This document shows, piece by piece, positions 1 to 6,278 of a stretch of DNA of 16,029 bases (its first letter is position 1; each line of letters starts with the position of its first letter). Origin of the DNA: CAKTOF01 sp964523945 (GTDB lineage Bacteria; Bacillota; Clostridia; Oscillospirales; Oscillospiraceae); NCBI GenBank assembly GCA_964523945.1, contig CAZGBU010000043.1, positions 1 to 16,029 of the forward strand. The letters are read 5' to 3'. Made by a program: the position numbers and the translations under genes. The notes under the pieces are model-generated. The model was not told where the DNA came from and searched no databases. It was given only the letters and a program-made list of their open reading frames with translations.

Positions 1-231
1 CTTGTCGCGCTCACAATAACCCAGCAGGGACATCGTGGTCTTGCGCTGGGGCGTATATTCCTTGCCGCGCGCCTTGATGACCCAGCCCGCGGGGTCGTCG
101 TCCGTCAGGACGATGGGGCGGACACGGCGGATGACGCCGTCGATGGTGTGCAGCGTCATCGGGCCGCCGACGCAGACGCTGTGGGTAATGCGCTCTTTCT
201 TGCTGTCAGAGCGTCTTGCTGTATTGTCCAT
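1..231 (-). CDS. Transhydroxylase-like molybdopterin oxidoreductase large subunit, N-terminal fragment
   Basis: Only the first 77 codons are present; the gene runs off the left edge. The ATG at 231 follows an AAGGAGG site 10 nt upstream and lies 15 nt after the preceding gene, so this is the sixth gene of the minus-strand operon. The fragment aligns by eye with the start of the large subunit at 2742-5477: a small beta repeat ending DGVIRRVRP (DGRITRIRP there), then GWVIKARGKEYTPQRKTT (PWRIEARGKTFQAPERVT there). That pattern is characteristic of the bis-MGD enzymes related to pyrogallol-phloroglucinol transhydroxylase (AthL). There is no N-terminal CxxCxxxC motif, as expected for this branch, whose large subunit carries no iron-sulfur cluster. 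It is therefore a paralogue of the divergently transcribed enzyme. Substrate, full length and any partner subunit cannot be judged from the fragment. Confidence 0.75.
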   Translation of the reverse strand, partial: MDNTARRSDSKKERITHSVCVGGPMTLHTIDGVIRRVRPIVLTDDDPAGWVIKARGKEYTPQRKTTMSLLGYCERDK

Positions 232-246
232 ATCGCGCAGTCCTCC

Positions 247-768
247 TTACTTCACTTCAACCATCTGGCGGGCATAGTCCGAGCGCGGGTCAATCTCGAC
301 CATGCTGCCGATGTATTTGCCATCTTTCCGCTCGAAGCCGCGCATGGCGAAGTCCTCGATGATTGGCAGCCAGAACACACGGCCATCCGGACCCTGGTAG
401 TGTCCACCAAGATGGAACCGATGCAGCAGCAGCTCGATGTCGCCGCCCTCGCCGCTCCAGGTCTTCTGCGCCTGGGCATAATGCAGATTCCGGAAGCTGG
501 GATTGACCACGCCGAAGCGCTCCCAGCGCATTGGACCAATGTTCTCCCAGTCGTCCGTCATGGAATCCATTGTCTCTACGATTACGTCATATACGTCCGT
601 GCCCGGCATGCCGCAGCCCTCAAAATTCTCATACCAGACGCGAAACGCACACATATGCTCGCTCGGGTGATTCTTCAGCGCGTCTTTCACGCGCTGCACC
701 AGCTCTTCCTTTGTCATTGTGACATTGCCCTCCGGAAGATGGAGCACATATTTTTTCACCAAGTCCAT
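247..768 (-). CDS. Conserved-looking hypothetical protein, 173 aa, molybdoenzyme operon
   Basis: I do not recognise this protein. It is preceded by AGGAGG six bases before the ATG, lies 13 nt after the 99-aa gene, and ends 15 nt before the molybdoenzyme start, so it is clearly co-transcribed with them. The 173-aa product looks soluble: no signal peptide, no hydrophobic segment long enough for a membrane helix, and only two cysteines (about residues 40 and 52). An alpha-helical stretch (residues about 18-33, TKEELVQRVKDALKN) is followed by a part rich in Trp, His, Phe and Tyr (VWYENFEG, MRWERFG, LLLHRFHLGGHY). The aromatic and histidine content could suit ligand or metal binding, but no known motif supports that. 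Being adjacent to the catalytic subunit, it might be an accessory subunit or maturation chaperone; this is inference from position only. Confidence 0.75.
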   Translation of the reverse strand: MDLVKKYVLHLPEGNVTMTKEELVQRVKDALKNHPSEHMCAFRVWYENFEGCGMPGTDVYDVIVETMDSMTDDWENIGPMRWERFGVVNPSFRNLHYAQAQKTWSGEGGDIELLLHRFHLGGHYQGPDGRVFWLPIIEDFAMRGFERKDGKYIGSMVEIDPRSDYARQMVEVK

Positions 769-781
769 GGTTTTCCTCCTC

Positions 782-1081
782 TTATCGGATCAGGTGACCG
801 CCGATCCGGTCGCCGATGGAATCCGTATCGCCGGATTTTCGTGCATCGCCGTAGCCATAGCTCCAGTCGACGGGCAGGCTCTCGATGTCCATCAGCCGGA
901 TCTCGCCGAGCAGCCTCCCTGTGCCGGCGTACGCACTGCGGAGCTTCTCAGCCGCAAGCGCGCGGGCCTCCTCCTCGCTCTCGGCGTAGACAGCGGTCTT
1001 TGCCGGGGCACAGAACAGATATTTGGGCTCCGTCGGCTTTTCCAGCTGCCGCTTATCCGCTTCAAAAAAATAACGTTTCAT
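782..1081 (-). CDS. Small hypothetical protein, 99 aa, molybdoenzyme operon
   Basis: I do not recognise this family. The ATG at 1081 has a GAGGTG site nine bases upstream, and the gene sits 12 nt after the Nudix-like gene and 13 nt before the 173-aa gene. The protein is soluble and charged. It starts MKRYFFEAD, followed by a beta-like segment (KYLFCAPAKTAVYAES) and an alanine/glutamate-rich helix (EEEARALAAEKLRSAYAG), then a Gly/Asp-rich tail. The order strand, strand, helix is typical of small DUF-type domains but does not identify one. The opening MKRYFF loosely resembles MKTYRFF of the 65-aa protein two genes upstream, so the two may be distantly related; the likeness is too short to rely on. 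Confidence 0.7.
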   Translation of the reverse strand: MKRYFFEADKRQLEKPTEPKYLFCAPAKTAVYAESEEEARALAAEKLRSAYAGTGRLLGEIRLMDIESLPVDWSYGYGDARKSGDTDSIGDRIGGHLIR

Positions 1082-1093
1082 CCGCTTGTCACC

Positions 1094-1552
1094 TCAGTAC
1101 ATTCTGCACTCCGGGATCGGTCTGGCATTGACCCACGGATCGTATTTCGCCATAAAATTTGCGTCGTCGCCGCTGAAGGCATACTGGCCAAGCTCGGTCG
1201 GATGGATCCAAGCGTACGTGCCGGCAACGGTCGGCTCGGCCTGCCACTTGTTCATCGCCTCATAGTAGCTGTGGAAGTTGCACTTTGTATTGGTGTTGTG
1301 CGTGATATTGCCGCAGACGATGTGCTCGGTCGTGCCGTCGGCCGGCTTTTTGTGGCCGATCATGGCCAGCTTGCCGACCGTGACCTGTATGCCAAGCTGC
1401 TCCCACGCAATGCGCGCAGCAGCCTCCTGCTCCGTCTCGCCCGTACGGAGCCGGTCGTGCGGAAACTCCCACAGGCCGTCGTCGCGCCGACGGATCAGAA
1501 CATTGCCCGTCGGTCCGGCGTGATGCTGGATCAACACAGAAATCTCAATCAT
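1094..1552 (-). CDS. Nudix-fold protein with a degenerate Nudix box, 152 aa
   Basis: Overall length and layout fit a Nudix domain: an N-terminal strand (MIEISVLIQHH), a strand with NVLIRRRDDGLWEFPHD, then a helix where the Nudix box (GX5EX7REUXEEXGU) should be. In this protein the box reads D-RLRTG-E-TEQEAAA-R-I-A-W-E-Q-L-G-I. The first Gly is Asp, the Glu of the RE pair is Ile, and the EE pair is EQ. Nudix hydrolases bind catalytic Mg2+ through these glutamates, so two of the three key acidic positions are missing. The protein may be a non-hydrolytic nucleotide or ligand binder, or a sensor like the NrtR/ADP-ribose-binding Nudix domains, though no DNA-binding domain is attached. It starts at ATG 1552 behind GAGGTG, 27 nt after the 65-aa gene. 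The ending ECRMY is unusual. Confidence 0.75.
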   Translation of the reverse strand: MIEISVLIQHHAGPTGNVLIRRRDDGLWEFPHDRLRTGETEQEAAARIAWEQLGIQVTVGKLAMIGHKKPADGTTEHIVCGNITHNTNTKCNFHSYYEAMNKWQAEPTVAGTYAWIHPTELGQYAFSGDDANFMAKYDPWVNARPIPECRMY

Positions 1553-1579
1553 GGATGCACACCTCTCATCTTGTCAGGC

Positions 1580-1777
1580 TCAGAGCGTATACTGATGCTC
1601 GTCCGGGACAAAGCCCTCGGCTTCGAGCATGGCGCCGACGCGCTCGCGGAACTCGCGCACCGTCTCAATCTGGACGTTGCGGTCGATCCGTTTGACCTCC
1701 CGGCCGTCCTCGCTGGCGACCACCCATTCCGTAAAGCCGCGCCGTGTACTCCGGCAGAAAAATCGATAGGTCTTCAT
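1580..1777 (-). CDS. Small hypothetical protein, 65 aa, molybdoenzyme operon
   Basis: I do not recognise this protein. Its ATG lies 5 nt after the stop of the 156-aa gene, and its AGGAGA ribosome binding site is inside the last codons of that gene, which argues for coupled expression and for its being real despite its size. The product is soluble: a basic beta-like start (MKTYRFFCRSTRRGFTEWVVAS, continuing to a charged DGREVKRID turn) and a C-terminal amphipathic helix (TVREFRERVGAMLEAEG). It contains one cysteine and no membrane segment. Such small proteins in an enzyme operon can be structural subunits or regulators; nothing here decides between them. Confidence 0.65.
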   Translation of the reverse strand: MKTYRFFCRSTRRGFTEWVVASEDGREVKRIDRNVQIETVREFRERVGAMLEAEGFVPDEHQYTL

Positions 1778-1782
1778 TCCGC

Positions 1783-2253
1783 TTACAACTCTCCTTTTTC
1801 TGTTGGTTCAGAGGGAGCCCCCTCCTGTGCTCCGGCTTCATACGGCGACATGAAGTCGACGTCCTCCACCGACAGCTGGCCGGTCGCATCCAGGAACCGG
1901 ATAATTCCCTGCTCTGCCGCGACCATCACGCCCATAAAATCCATGTGCGGCTGAAACCGGATCTCAAAAAGCTGATCGGCCGTGCTCGGCAGCTGCTTGA
2001 GCATCGCCCGGTTTCGTTCGTTGATTTCCCAGCCTTTGTGCCGTCCCTCCGGCGCGTCGATCGGATGGATGAAGCACTGATATTCATTCCGGTACAAGAA
2101 TGTGTACATGATCTCATTTTGGGACAAAACCGCGATCATGTTGCCATCCTCGATCGATTGCATCATTGCTTCCCCATCCGCTCGCATCGGGCTGAGCTGG
2201 ACGTCGTTGTCGTGCGACCGTCTGTGGCGCTTCGCGTCATCGTTCTGACTCAT
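1783..2253 (-). CDS. Hypothetical protein, 156 aa, first gene of the minus-strand molybdoenzyme operon
   Basis: I do not recognise this protein. The reading frame stays open upstream to 2499, but the ATG at 2253 is chosen because AAAAGGAG lies five bases before it and because the promoter at 2488-2518 overlaps the longer version, whose extra 82 residues look like translated non-coding DNA (Arg/Pro/Ser rich). The 156-aa product has a charged, probably disordered N-terminus (residues 2-20, rich in Asp, Lys, Arg and His), a central globular part with alternating hydrophobics (NMIAVLSQNEIMYTFLYRNEY, QLFEIRFQPHMDFMGVMVAAE), and an acidic, Pro/Glu-rich tail. There is one cysteine, no signal peptide and no membrane helix. 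As the promoter-proximal gene it may be an accessory or regulatory protein, but it has no visible helix-turn-helix. Confidence 0.7.
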   Translation of the reverse strand: MSQNDDAKRHRRSHDNDVQLSPMRADGEAMMQSIEDGNMIAVLSQNEIMYTFLYRNEYQCFIHPIDAPEGRHKGWEINERNRAMLKQLPSTADQLFEIRFQPHMDFMGVMVAAEQGIIRFLDATGQLSVEDVDFMSPYEAGAQEGAPSEPTEKGEL

Positions 2254-2487
2254 AAAACTCCTTTTGACACCTCGCTTCCTCCGCCCGGACAGGCTGAATC
2301 CCCCACAGGAAGCATCATCTCTCCTGCGGTACGGTTCCCTTTTCATTGCGGAAGGCGGCGGCGTTTCCACCGGCTGCCCTGTGGACGCTTGGCCCAGGCG
2401 CCGCGGCCATAAGCTGCCCCTTAGGCGTGCGGCGCTCGGAAACGCGGTTTTTTCATTTGCGCGGCGCACTGCGCCTTGTTCAGTCCT
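2254..2487 (-). promoter_or_regulatory. Long, potentially structured 5' leader of the minus-strand operon
   Basis: Between the -10 element and the first start codon lie about 225 transcribed bases with no convincing gene. Read on the minus strand they can form several GC-rich hairpins: GGCGC-AGT-GCGCC (around 2463-2475), CCAC/GTGG flanked by GCGT/ACGC (about 2359-2390), and CCGCAGGA/TCCTGTGG with an 11-nt loop (about 2302-2328). I could not match it to the molybdenum-cofactor, cobalamin, TPP, THF or fluoride riboswitch consensus patterns I know. It may be a regulatory leader or simply a long untranslated region. Confidence 0.35.
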
Positions 2488-2518
2488 ATTGTAAACCATG
2501 GTACAGTACCAAAGTCAA
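2488..2518 (-). promoter_or_regulatory. Promoter with 19-bp spacer and central dyad (MerR-like geometry) for the minus-strand operon
   Basis: On the minus strand, TTGACT (2513-2518) and TACAAT (2488-2493) are good -35 and -10 matches but are separated by 19 bp rather than 17. The spacer contains the perfect dyad GGTAC-T-GTACC (2500-2510), which extends to TGGTACTGTACCA and, allowing two mismatches per arm, to 21 bp. An over-long spacer with a dyad between the two hexamers is the known layout of promoters activated by MerR-family proteins, which untwist the DNA. No MerR gene is present in the window. Confidence 0.55.
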
Positions 2519-2609
2519 GTGCTTGTGACTGGAAAAATCCACGGCACGATCCAGTGTTCCGCCGCAGATGTCCCGCAACCGCCTGAATCTATTTTTTTTA
2601 ATGTAACAG

Positions 2610-2634
2610 CATCTGCATTCGCTTGTGGCAGATG
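2610..2634. promoter_or_regulatory. Inverted repeat CATCTGC-N11-GCAGATG upstream of the athL-like gene
   Basis: A perfect 7-bp inverted repeat with an 11-nt gap lies about 65-90 bp upstream of the predicted -10 of the plus-strand operon. Size and position suit an activator operator, for example of the LysR type, or a short RNA hairpin. It directly follows a run of eight T residues (about 2592-2599), which has no stem before it and so is not a terminator. The rest of 2519-2690 shows no gene. Confidence 0.35.
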
Positions 2635-2698
2635 AAAATTAACAGCTATTTGGTTGTGACCATGCGTATTTCTGCTGTTTCCGCCGGCCGGATTCGCA

Positions 2699-2707
2699 TG
2701 CTAAACT
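2699..2707 (+). promoter_or_regulatory. Candidate extended -10 promoter of the athL-like operon
   Basis: TGC-TAAACT fits an extended -10 element (TGn-TATAAT); there is no recognisable -35 hexamer at 17 bp, so an activator would be needed. Transcription would begin near 2714, leaving a leader of under 30 nt containing the GGGAGG ribosome binding site at 2725-2730. Confidence 0.35.
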
Positions 2708-2741
2708 GTCAGAAGAATGAACCCGGGAGGTAGATGCGGCG

Positions 2742-5477
2742 ATGGCTGTCAAATTCACGCCGGACAAACAGAGTATCGTCTCGTTTTCTCTGATGGGGCC
2801 GGAAAGCGGCGCGCCCTGCCAGGTGGACTCCACCGATGGGCGCATCACGCGAATCCGACCTTACTTTTATGATAAGGAATACACCGACAAGCACTGCAAT
2901 CCATGGCGGATCGAAGCGCGCGGGAAGACTTTTCAGGCGCCCGAACGCGTGACGATCACACCGTTCGGGCTGGGCTATAAGTCGCGCGTGTACTCCCCGA
3001 ACCGCGTGCGCTATCCGCTCAAGCGCGTCGACTGGGATCCGGACGGCGAGCGCCATCCGGAAAACCGCGGCAAGTCCAAATACGTCCGCATCAGCTGGGA
3101 CGAGGCGGCTGAAATCGTCGCGAAAGAGCTCAAGCGGATGAAAGAAGCCTATGGTCCCGAGGCCGTGCTCTGCCAGGCCGACATGCACGGCGAAGGAAAA
3201 AATGTCGCCCCGAGCCACGGCTGCCCAAACCGGCTGCTGTCGCTGATGGGCGGTTATACGCTCCAGATGCGCAACATGGACTCCTGGGAGGGCTGGTTCT
3301 GGGGCGCGAAATATGTCTGGGGCTGTGAGCCGGTCGGCGAAATGGCGCCGCAGACCAATCTCTACCCGGATATCGCCAAACACGCGGATCTGCTGCTGTT
3401 CTGGGGATGTGACCCGGAGGTAACGCCGCTGGGCGTCGTGTCGCACATGCCCTCGCGGCTTTGCTACTGGCTGACGGAGCTGGGAATCCAGAGCGTCTAC
3501 ATCTGTCCCGACCTCAACTACGGCGCGGCAGTTCACGCCGACAAGTGGATTCCGATCCTGCCGAACACAGACGCCGCGCTTCAGCTCGCCATCGCCTACG
3601 TCTGGCTGACGGAGGATCTGTACGAAAAGGAATATATCGACCAGCACGCCTATGGCTTTGACAAATTCTGCGACTATGTGCTCGGACACGAGGACGGTGT
3701 GCCAAAGACGCCCGCCTGGGCATCGGAAAAGTGCGGCGTCAAGCCATGGACGATCAAGGCGCTCGCCCGCGACTGGGCAAGCAAGACCGCCTCGATCATT
3801 CACGGCAACGGCGGGCCGTATATCCGCGGGCCGTATTCATCCGAGCCAGCACGGCTCGAGGTCATGCTGCTCGGCATGCGCGGCCTTGGCAAACCCGGCG
3901 TGCACCAGGCGAAAATGATCGAGTGGAACCTCTGGAACCGCGACTATCCTGTCCCCTATCAGGGCAAATTTGTTCCGAAGATCACGGCGATCGCCGACCC
4001 GCTGCGCCCGGTTGACGGCGATGTGGATCCAAAGATCAACATGGACCGATTCGTGCTGACCGAGGCGCAGAAAAAGCGTGCGCCTGAGCTGATCGACCTG
4101 TTTCGCCAGCTCCCGGCACCGAAGCAGTTTATTCCGCGCTGCTGCATCCATGAGGCGATTCTGAACGGGCACGCCGAATGGCGCGGCCTCCAGTGTTTTT
4201 CGTCCAGTCAGCAGCCGGATGAAAACAACTACCGCCATCCGACACAGCAGTACCAGTTCAAAAAGATGCAGTATCCCCGGCCGGGGCTCTCGCGCGTGCA
4301 CATGATCTGGACGGATGCGCCGTGCCAGGTCACCTGCTGGAACGACGGCCACCTGACACAGCGCGCATTCCAGGATCCATCCATCGAGTGCATTGTCGCA
4401 CAGCACCCCTGGCTGGAAAACGACTGCTATTTTGCCGATATCATCTTCCCCGTCGTCACCAAGCACGAGATGTATGACCTCGGCAACGACATGTCCTCGG
4501 GCGGCTTCACTTCAATCTATCTGGAAGAGCCGTGCTGTCCGCCTGTCGGCGAAAGCGTCTCAGACTTTGACGTGTGCGCACGCGTGGCCGCCAAGCTTGG
4601 GCCGGAGTATTACAAGGCTTACACCGGCGGTCTGTCAGAGAAAGAACGCGTTCGCTTTTTCTACAAGGCGACCGGCTGTGAGGATTATATGACCTGGGAG
4701 GAATTCCGCCGGCGGAAGATCTTCGTCGTCCCCTGTAAGGAGCATGAGGAGGTTGAAAAGCTGCCGGCCGGTCTGTACGAGTTCTACCGCGACCCGGACG
4801 GCAACCCGCTCTCAACGCCGACCGGCAAGCTCGAGTACTATTCGACCGAGATCGCAAAATTCACGCCGGACGACCCCGAGCGCCCACCTGTGCCGCACTG
4901 GATCGAATCCGGACCGAGCCATGACGAGCGACTCTCGTCCGAGCGTGCAAAAAAATACCCGCTGCTCTGTATGTCGAACCACGGCCGCTGGCGGATGCAT
5001 GCCCAGTGCGACGACATTGTCTGGAACCGCGAGGTTGAGACGATGAAAATCCGCGGCAAGGACGGCTATCAGTACGAGCCGTGCTGGCTCAGCCCGCGCG
5101 AGGCGGAAAAGCGCGGCATCCAACACGGCGACATTGTCAAGGTGTTCAACGAGCGCGGCATCGTGCTCTGCGGTGCCTATGTCACCGAGCGGCTGATCGA
5201 CCGCACCTGCTATGTCGACCACGGCGCCCGGCTCGACCCGATCATCCCCGGCTATCTGGATCGCGGCGGCGCGATCAACTGCATCACGCCCACCGCCACA
5301 ACCTCGAAAAATGCGACCGGTATGGCCGTTTCCGGTTTTCTGGTCGAGGTGGCAAAGGTCACCGACGAGGAGATGGCCGCCTGGCGGCGTGATTATCCCG
5401 AGGCGTTTGCGCGCAAAGTCGACCCCGACGCGGGCGTGTGCCTCGACGGCTGGCTGATCCAGGAGGAAGCAATATGA
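2742..5477 (+). CDS. Pyrogallol-phloroglucinol transhydroxylase-family molybdopterin enzyme, large subunit (AthL-like)
   Basis: This 911-aa protein is a bis-MGD molybdoenzyme of the DMSO reductase superfamily, most like the large subunit of pyrogallol-phloroglucinol transhydroxylase (about 875 aa). N-terminal marks are RIEARGKTF (56-64) and the MKR/LKRVDWDP type linker (93-100). The signature DSWEGW (180-185) matches the AthL motif in which Asp174 and the Mo-ligand Ser175 sit, making Asp180 and Ser181 the likely counterparts; His149 may stand for catalytic His144. The dinucleotide-binding C-terminal domain starts near KYPLLCMSNHGRW and runs to about 873. No CxxC cluster or Tat signal is present, so it is cytoplasmic. 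Residues around AthL Trp354 and Tyr404 (here GNGGPYIRG and the region after DYPVPYQG) look different, and there is a tail of about 35 residues after the domain, so the substrate may not be pyrogallol. It overlaps the next gene by 4 nt. Family is well supported; the reaction is not. Confidence 0.85.
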   Translation: MAVKFTPDKQSIVSFSLMGPESGAPCQVDSTDGRITRIRPYFYDKEYTDKHCNPWRIEARGKTFQAPERVTITPFGLGYKSRVYSPNRVRYPLKRVDWDPDGERHPENRGKSKYVRISWDEAAEIVAKELKRMKEAYGPEAVLCQADMHGEGKNVAPSHGCPNRLLSLMGGYTLQMRNMDSWEGWFWGAKYVWGCEPVGEMAPQTNLYPDIAKHADLLLFWGCDPEVTPLGVVSHMPSRLCYWLTELGIQSVYICPDLNYGAAVHADKWIPILPNTDAALQLAIAYVWLTEDLYEKEYIDQHAYGFDKFCDYVLGHEDGVPKTPAWASEKCGVKPWTIKALARDWASKTASIIHGNGGPYIRGPYSSEPARLEVMLLGMRGLGKPGVHQAKMIEWNLWNRDYPVPYQGKFVPKITAIADPLRPVDGDVDPKINMDRFVLTEAQKKRAPELIDLFRQLPAPKQFIPRCCIHEAILNGHAEWRGLQCFSSSQQPDENNYRHPTQQYQFKKMQYPRPGLSRVHMIWTDAPCQVTCWNDGHLTQRAFQDPSIECIVAQHPWLENDCYFADIIFPVVTKHEMYDLGNDMSSGGFTSIYLEEPCCPPVGESVSDFDVCARVAAKLGPEYYKAYTGGLSEKERVRFFYKATGCEDYMTWEEFRRRKIFVVPCKEHEEVEKLPAGLYEFYRDPDGNPLSTPTGKLEYYSTEIAKFTPDDPERPPVPHWIESGPSHDERLSSERAKKYPLLCMSNHGRWRMHAQCDDIVWNREVETMKIRGKDGYQYEPCWLSPREAEKRGIQHGDIVKVFNERGIVLCGAYVTERLIDRTCYVDHGARLDPIIPGYLDRGGAINCITPTATTSKNATGMAVSGFLVEVAKVTDEEMAAWRRDYPEAFARKVDPDAGVCLDGWLIQEEAI

Positions 5478-6277
5478 GCCAGATTTTTGTCATTGATGTA
5501 GCGAAATGCTCCGGCTGCTACAATTGCCAGCTCGCCTGCAAGGACGAGCACTGTGAAAACGATTGGTCACCCTATGCGGCGCCGCAGCCGCTGACCGGCC
5601 AGTTCTGGTGCAAGGTGCATGAGCACGTGCGCGGCACCATCCCCAAAGTCAAAATCCACTATATCTCACAGATGTGCGCCCACTGCCCCGATGCCGCCTG
5701 CATGGCGGCGTGCCCTGCCGGCGCGATCCGGCGGCGGGACGACGGCTTTGTGCTGATCGATCCGGCTGCATGCACCGGCTGCGGCCAGTGCGTGCCTGCC
5801 TGCCCGTATGAGGCGATCTATTTCAACAACGATCGGCACATTGCACAGAAGTGCACCGGCTGCACGCACCTGCTCGACCACGGAGCAAAACAGCCGCGCT
5901 GCGCCGAGGCCTGCCCGACCGATGCAATCCGCTTCGGCGAAATGGCCGAACTGCTCGGCGAGCTGGAAGGGGCAACGCCCCTGCACCCCGGCGGAAAAAT
6001 CTATTACAAAAACATTCCCGGACGCTTTATCGCCGGCACGGTCTATGACCCGGCTGCGGAGGAGGTCGTCATTGGCGCGCGCTGCACGCTCTCCGGCAGC
6101 GGCGGGACACAGCAGACCGTAACGGACAGCTATGGCGACTTCTGGTTTCGTAATCTTCCAGAAGATACAGCCTATGATCTGACCATTGAGGCGGACGGCT
6201 TCCAGCCCAGGCAGTTCCCATCGCTCTGTTCCACGCCCGACGTCAATCTGGGCGATATTCCTCTGGAGAAGGTGTAA
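5474..6277 (+). CDS. Transhydroxylase-family iron-sulfur subunit with C-terminal beta-sandwich domain (AthS-like)
   Basis: The 267-aa electron-transfer subunit partners the preceding large subunit; its ATG overlaps that gene's TGA (ATGA) behind AGGAGGAAG. Residues 1-150 are a DmsB/NrfC-type ferredoxin domain. Cysteines 12, 15, 18, 22; 68, 71, 76, 80; 100, 103, 106, 110; and 127, 130, 143, 147 supply ligands for four [4Fe-4S] clusters. Residues about 182-267 (FIAGTVYDP...GDFWFRNLPEDTAYDLTIEADGF) form a carboxypeptidase-regulatory/Cna-B-like seven-strand domain, as in the Pelobacter transhydroxylase small subunit (about 274 aa). The linker KIYYKNIPGRF also resembles YYKNLYRFE in that protein. 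From memory, the Pelobacter subunit has lost one set of cysteines and holds three clusters; this one keeps all sixteen, which hints at real electron flow to an outside partner. No Tat signal, hence cytoplasmic. Confidence 0.87.
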   Translation: MSQIFVIDVAKCSGCYNCQLACKDEHCENDWSPYAAPQPLTGQFWCKVHEHVRGTIPKVKIHYISQMCAHCPDAACMAACPAGAIRRRDDGFVLIDPAACTGCGQCVPACPYEAIYFNNDRHIAQKCTGCTHLLDHGAKQPRCAEACPTDAIRFGEMAELLGELEGATPLHPGGKIYYKNIPGRFIAGTVYDPAAEEVVIGARCTLSGSGGTQQTVTDSYGDFWFRNLPEDTAYDLTIEADGFQPRQFPSLCSTPDVNLGDIPLEKV

Positions 6278-6278
6278 T

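Noticed and set aside
148..1954. Long plus-strand open frames (327 and 411 codons) opposite the minus-strand operon
   Set aside because: They have Arg/Ala/Pro-rich translations with no family likeness and lie opposite five tightly spaced genes with good ribosome binding sites; they are antisense shadows in GC-rich DNA.
2254..2487. Molybdenum-cofactor, cobalamin or THF riboswitch in the minus-strand leader
   Set aside because: Fragments such as AAAAGGGAA and GGAGAGATGATG recall parts of cobalamin and THF motifs, but the remaining conserved blocks are absent or out of order.
2254..2499. An 82-residue N-terminal extension of the 156-aa protein starting at 2499
   Set aside because: It would start inside the predicted promoter, has no ribosome binding site, and translates to a low-quality Arg/Pro/Ser sequence; AAAAGGAG points to the ATG at 2253.
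2530..2600. Cobalamin-like segment on the plus strand (AGTGTTCC with CCCGCAACC) followed by a T tract
   Set aside because: The downstream conserved parts are missing, the pairing does not work, and the T tract has no stem before it; probably chance.
2709..3803. A 364-codon frame antisense to the athL-like gene
   Set aside because: It is the complement of a clear molybdoenzyme coding sequence and shows no family resemblance.
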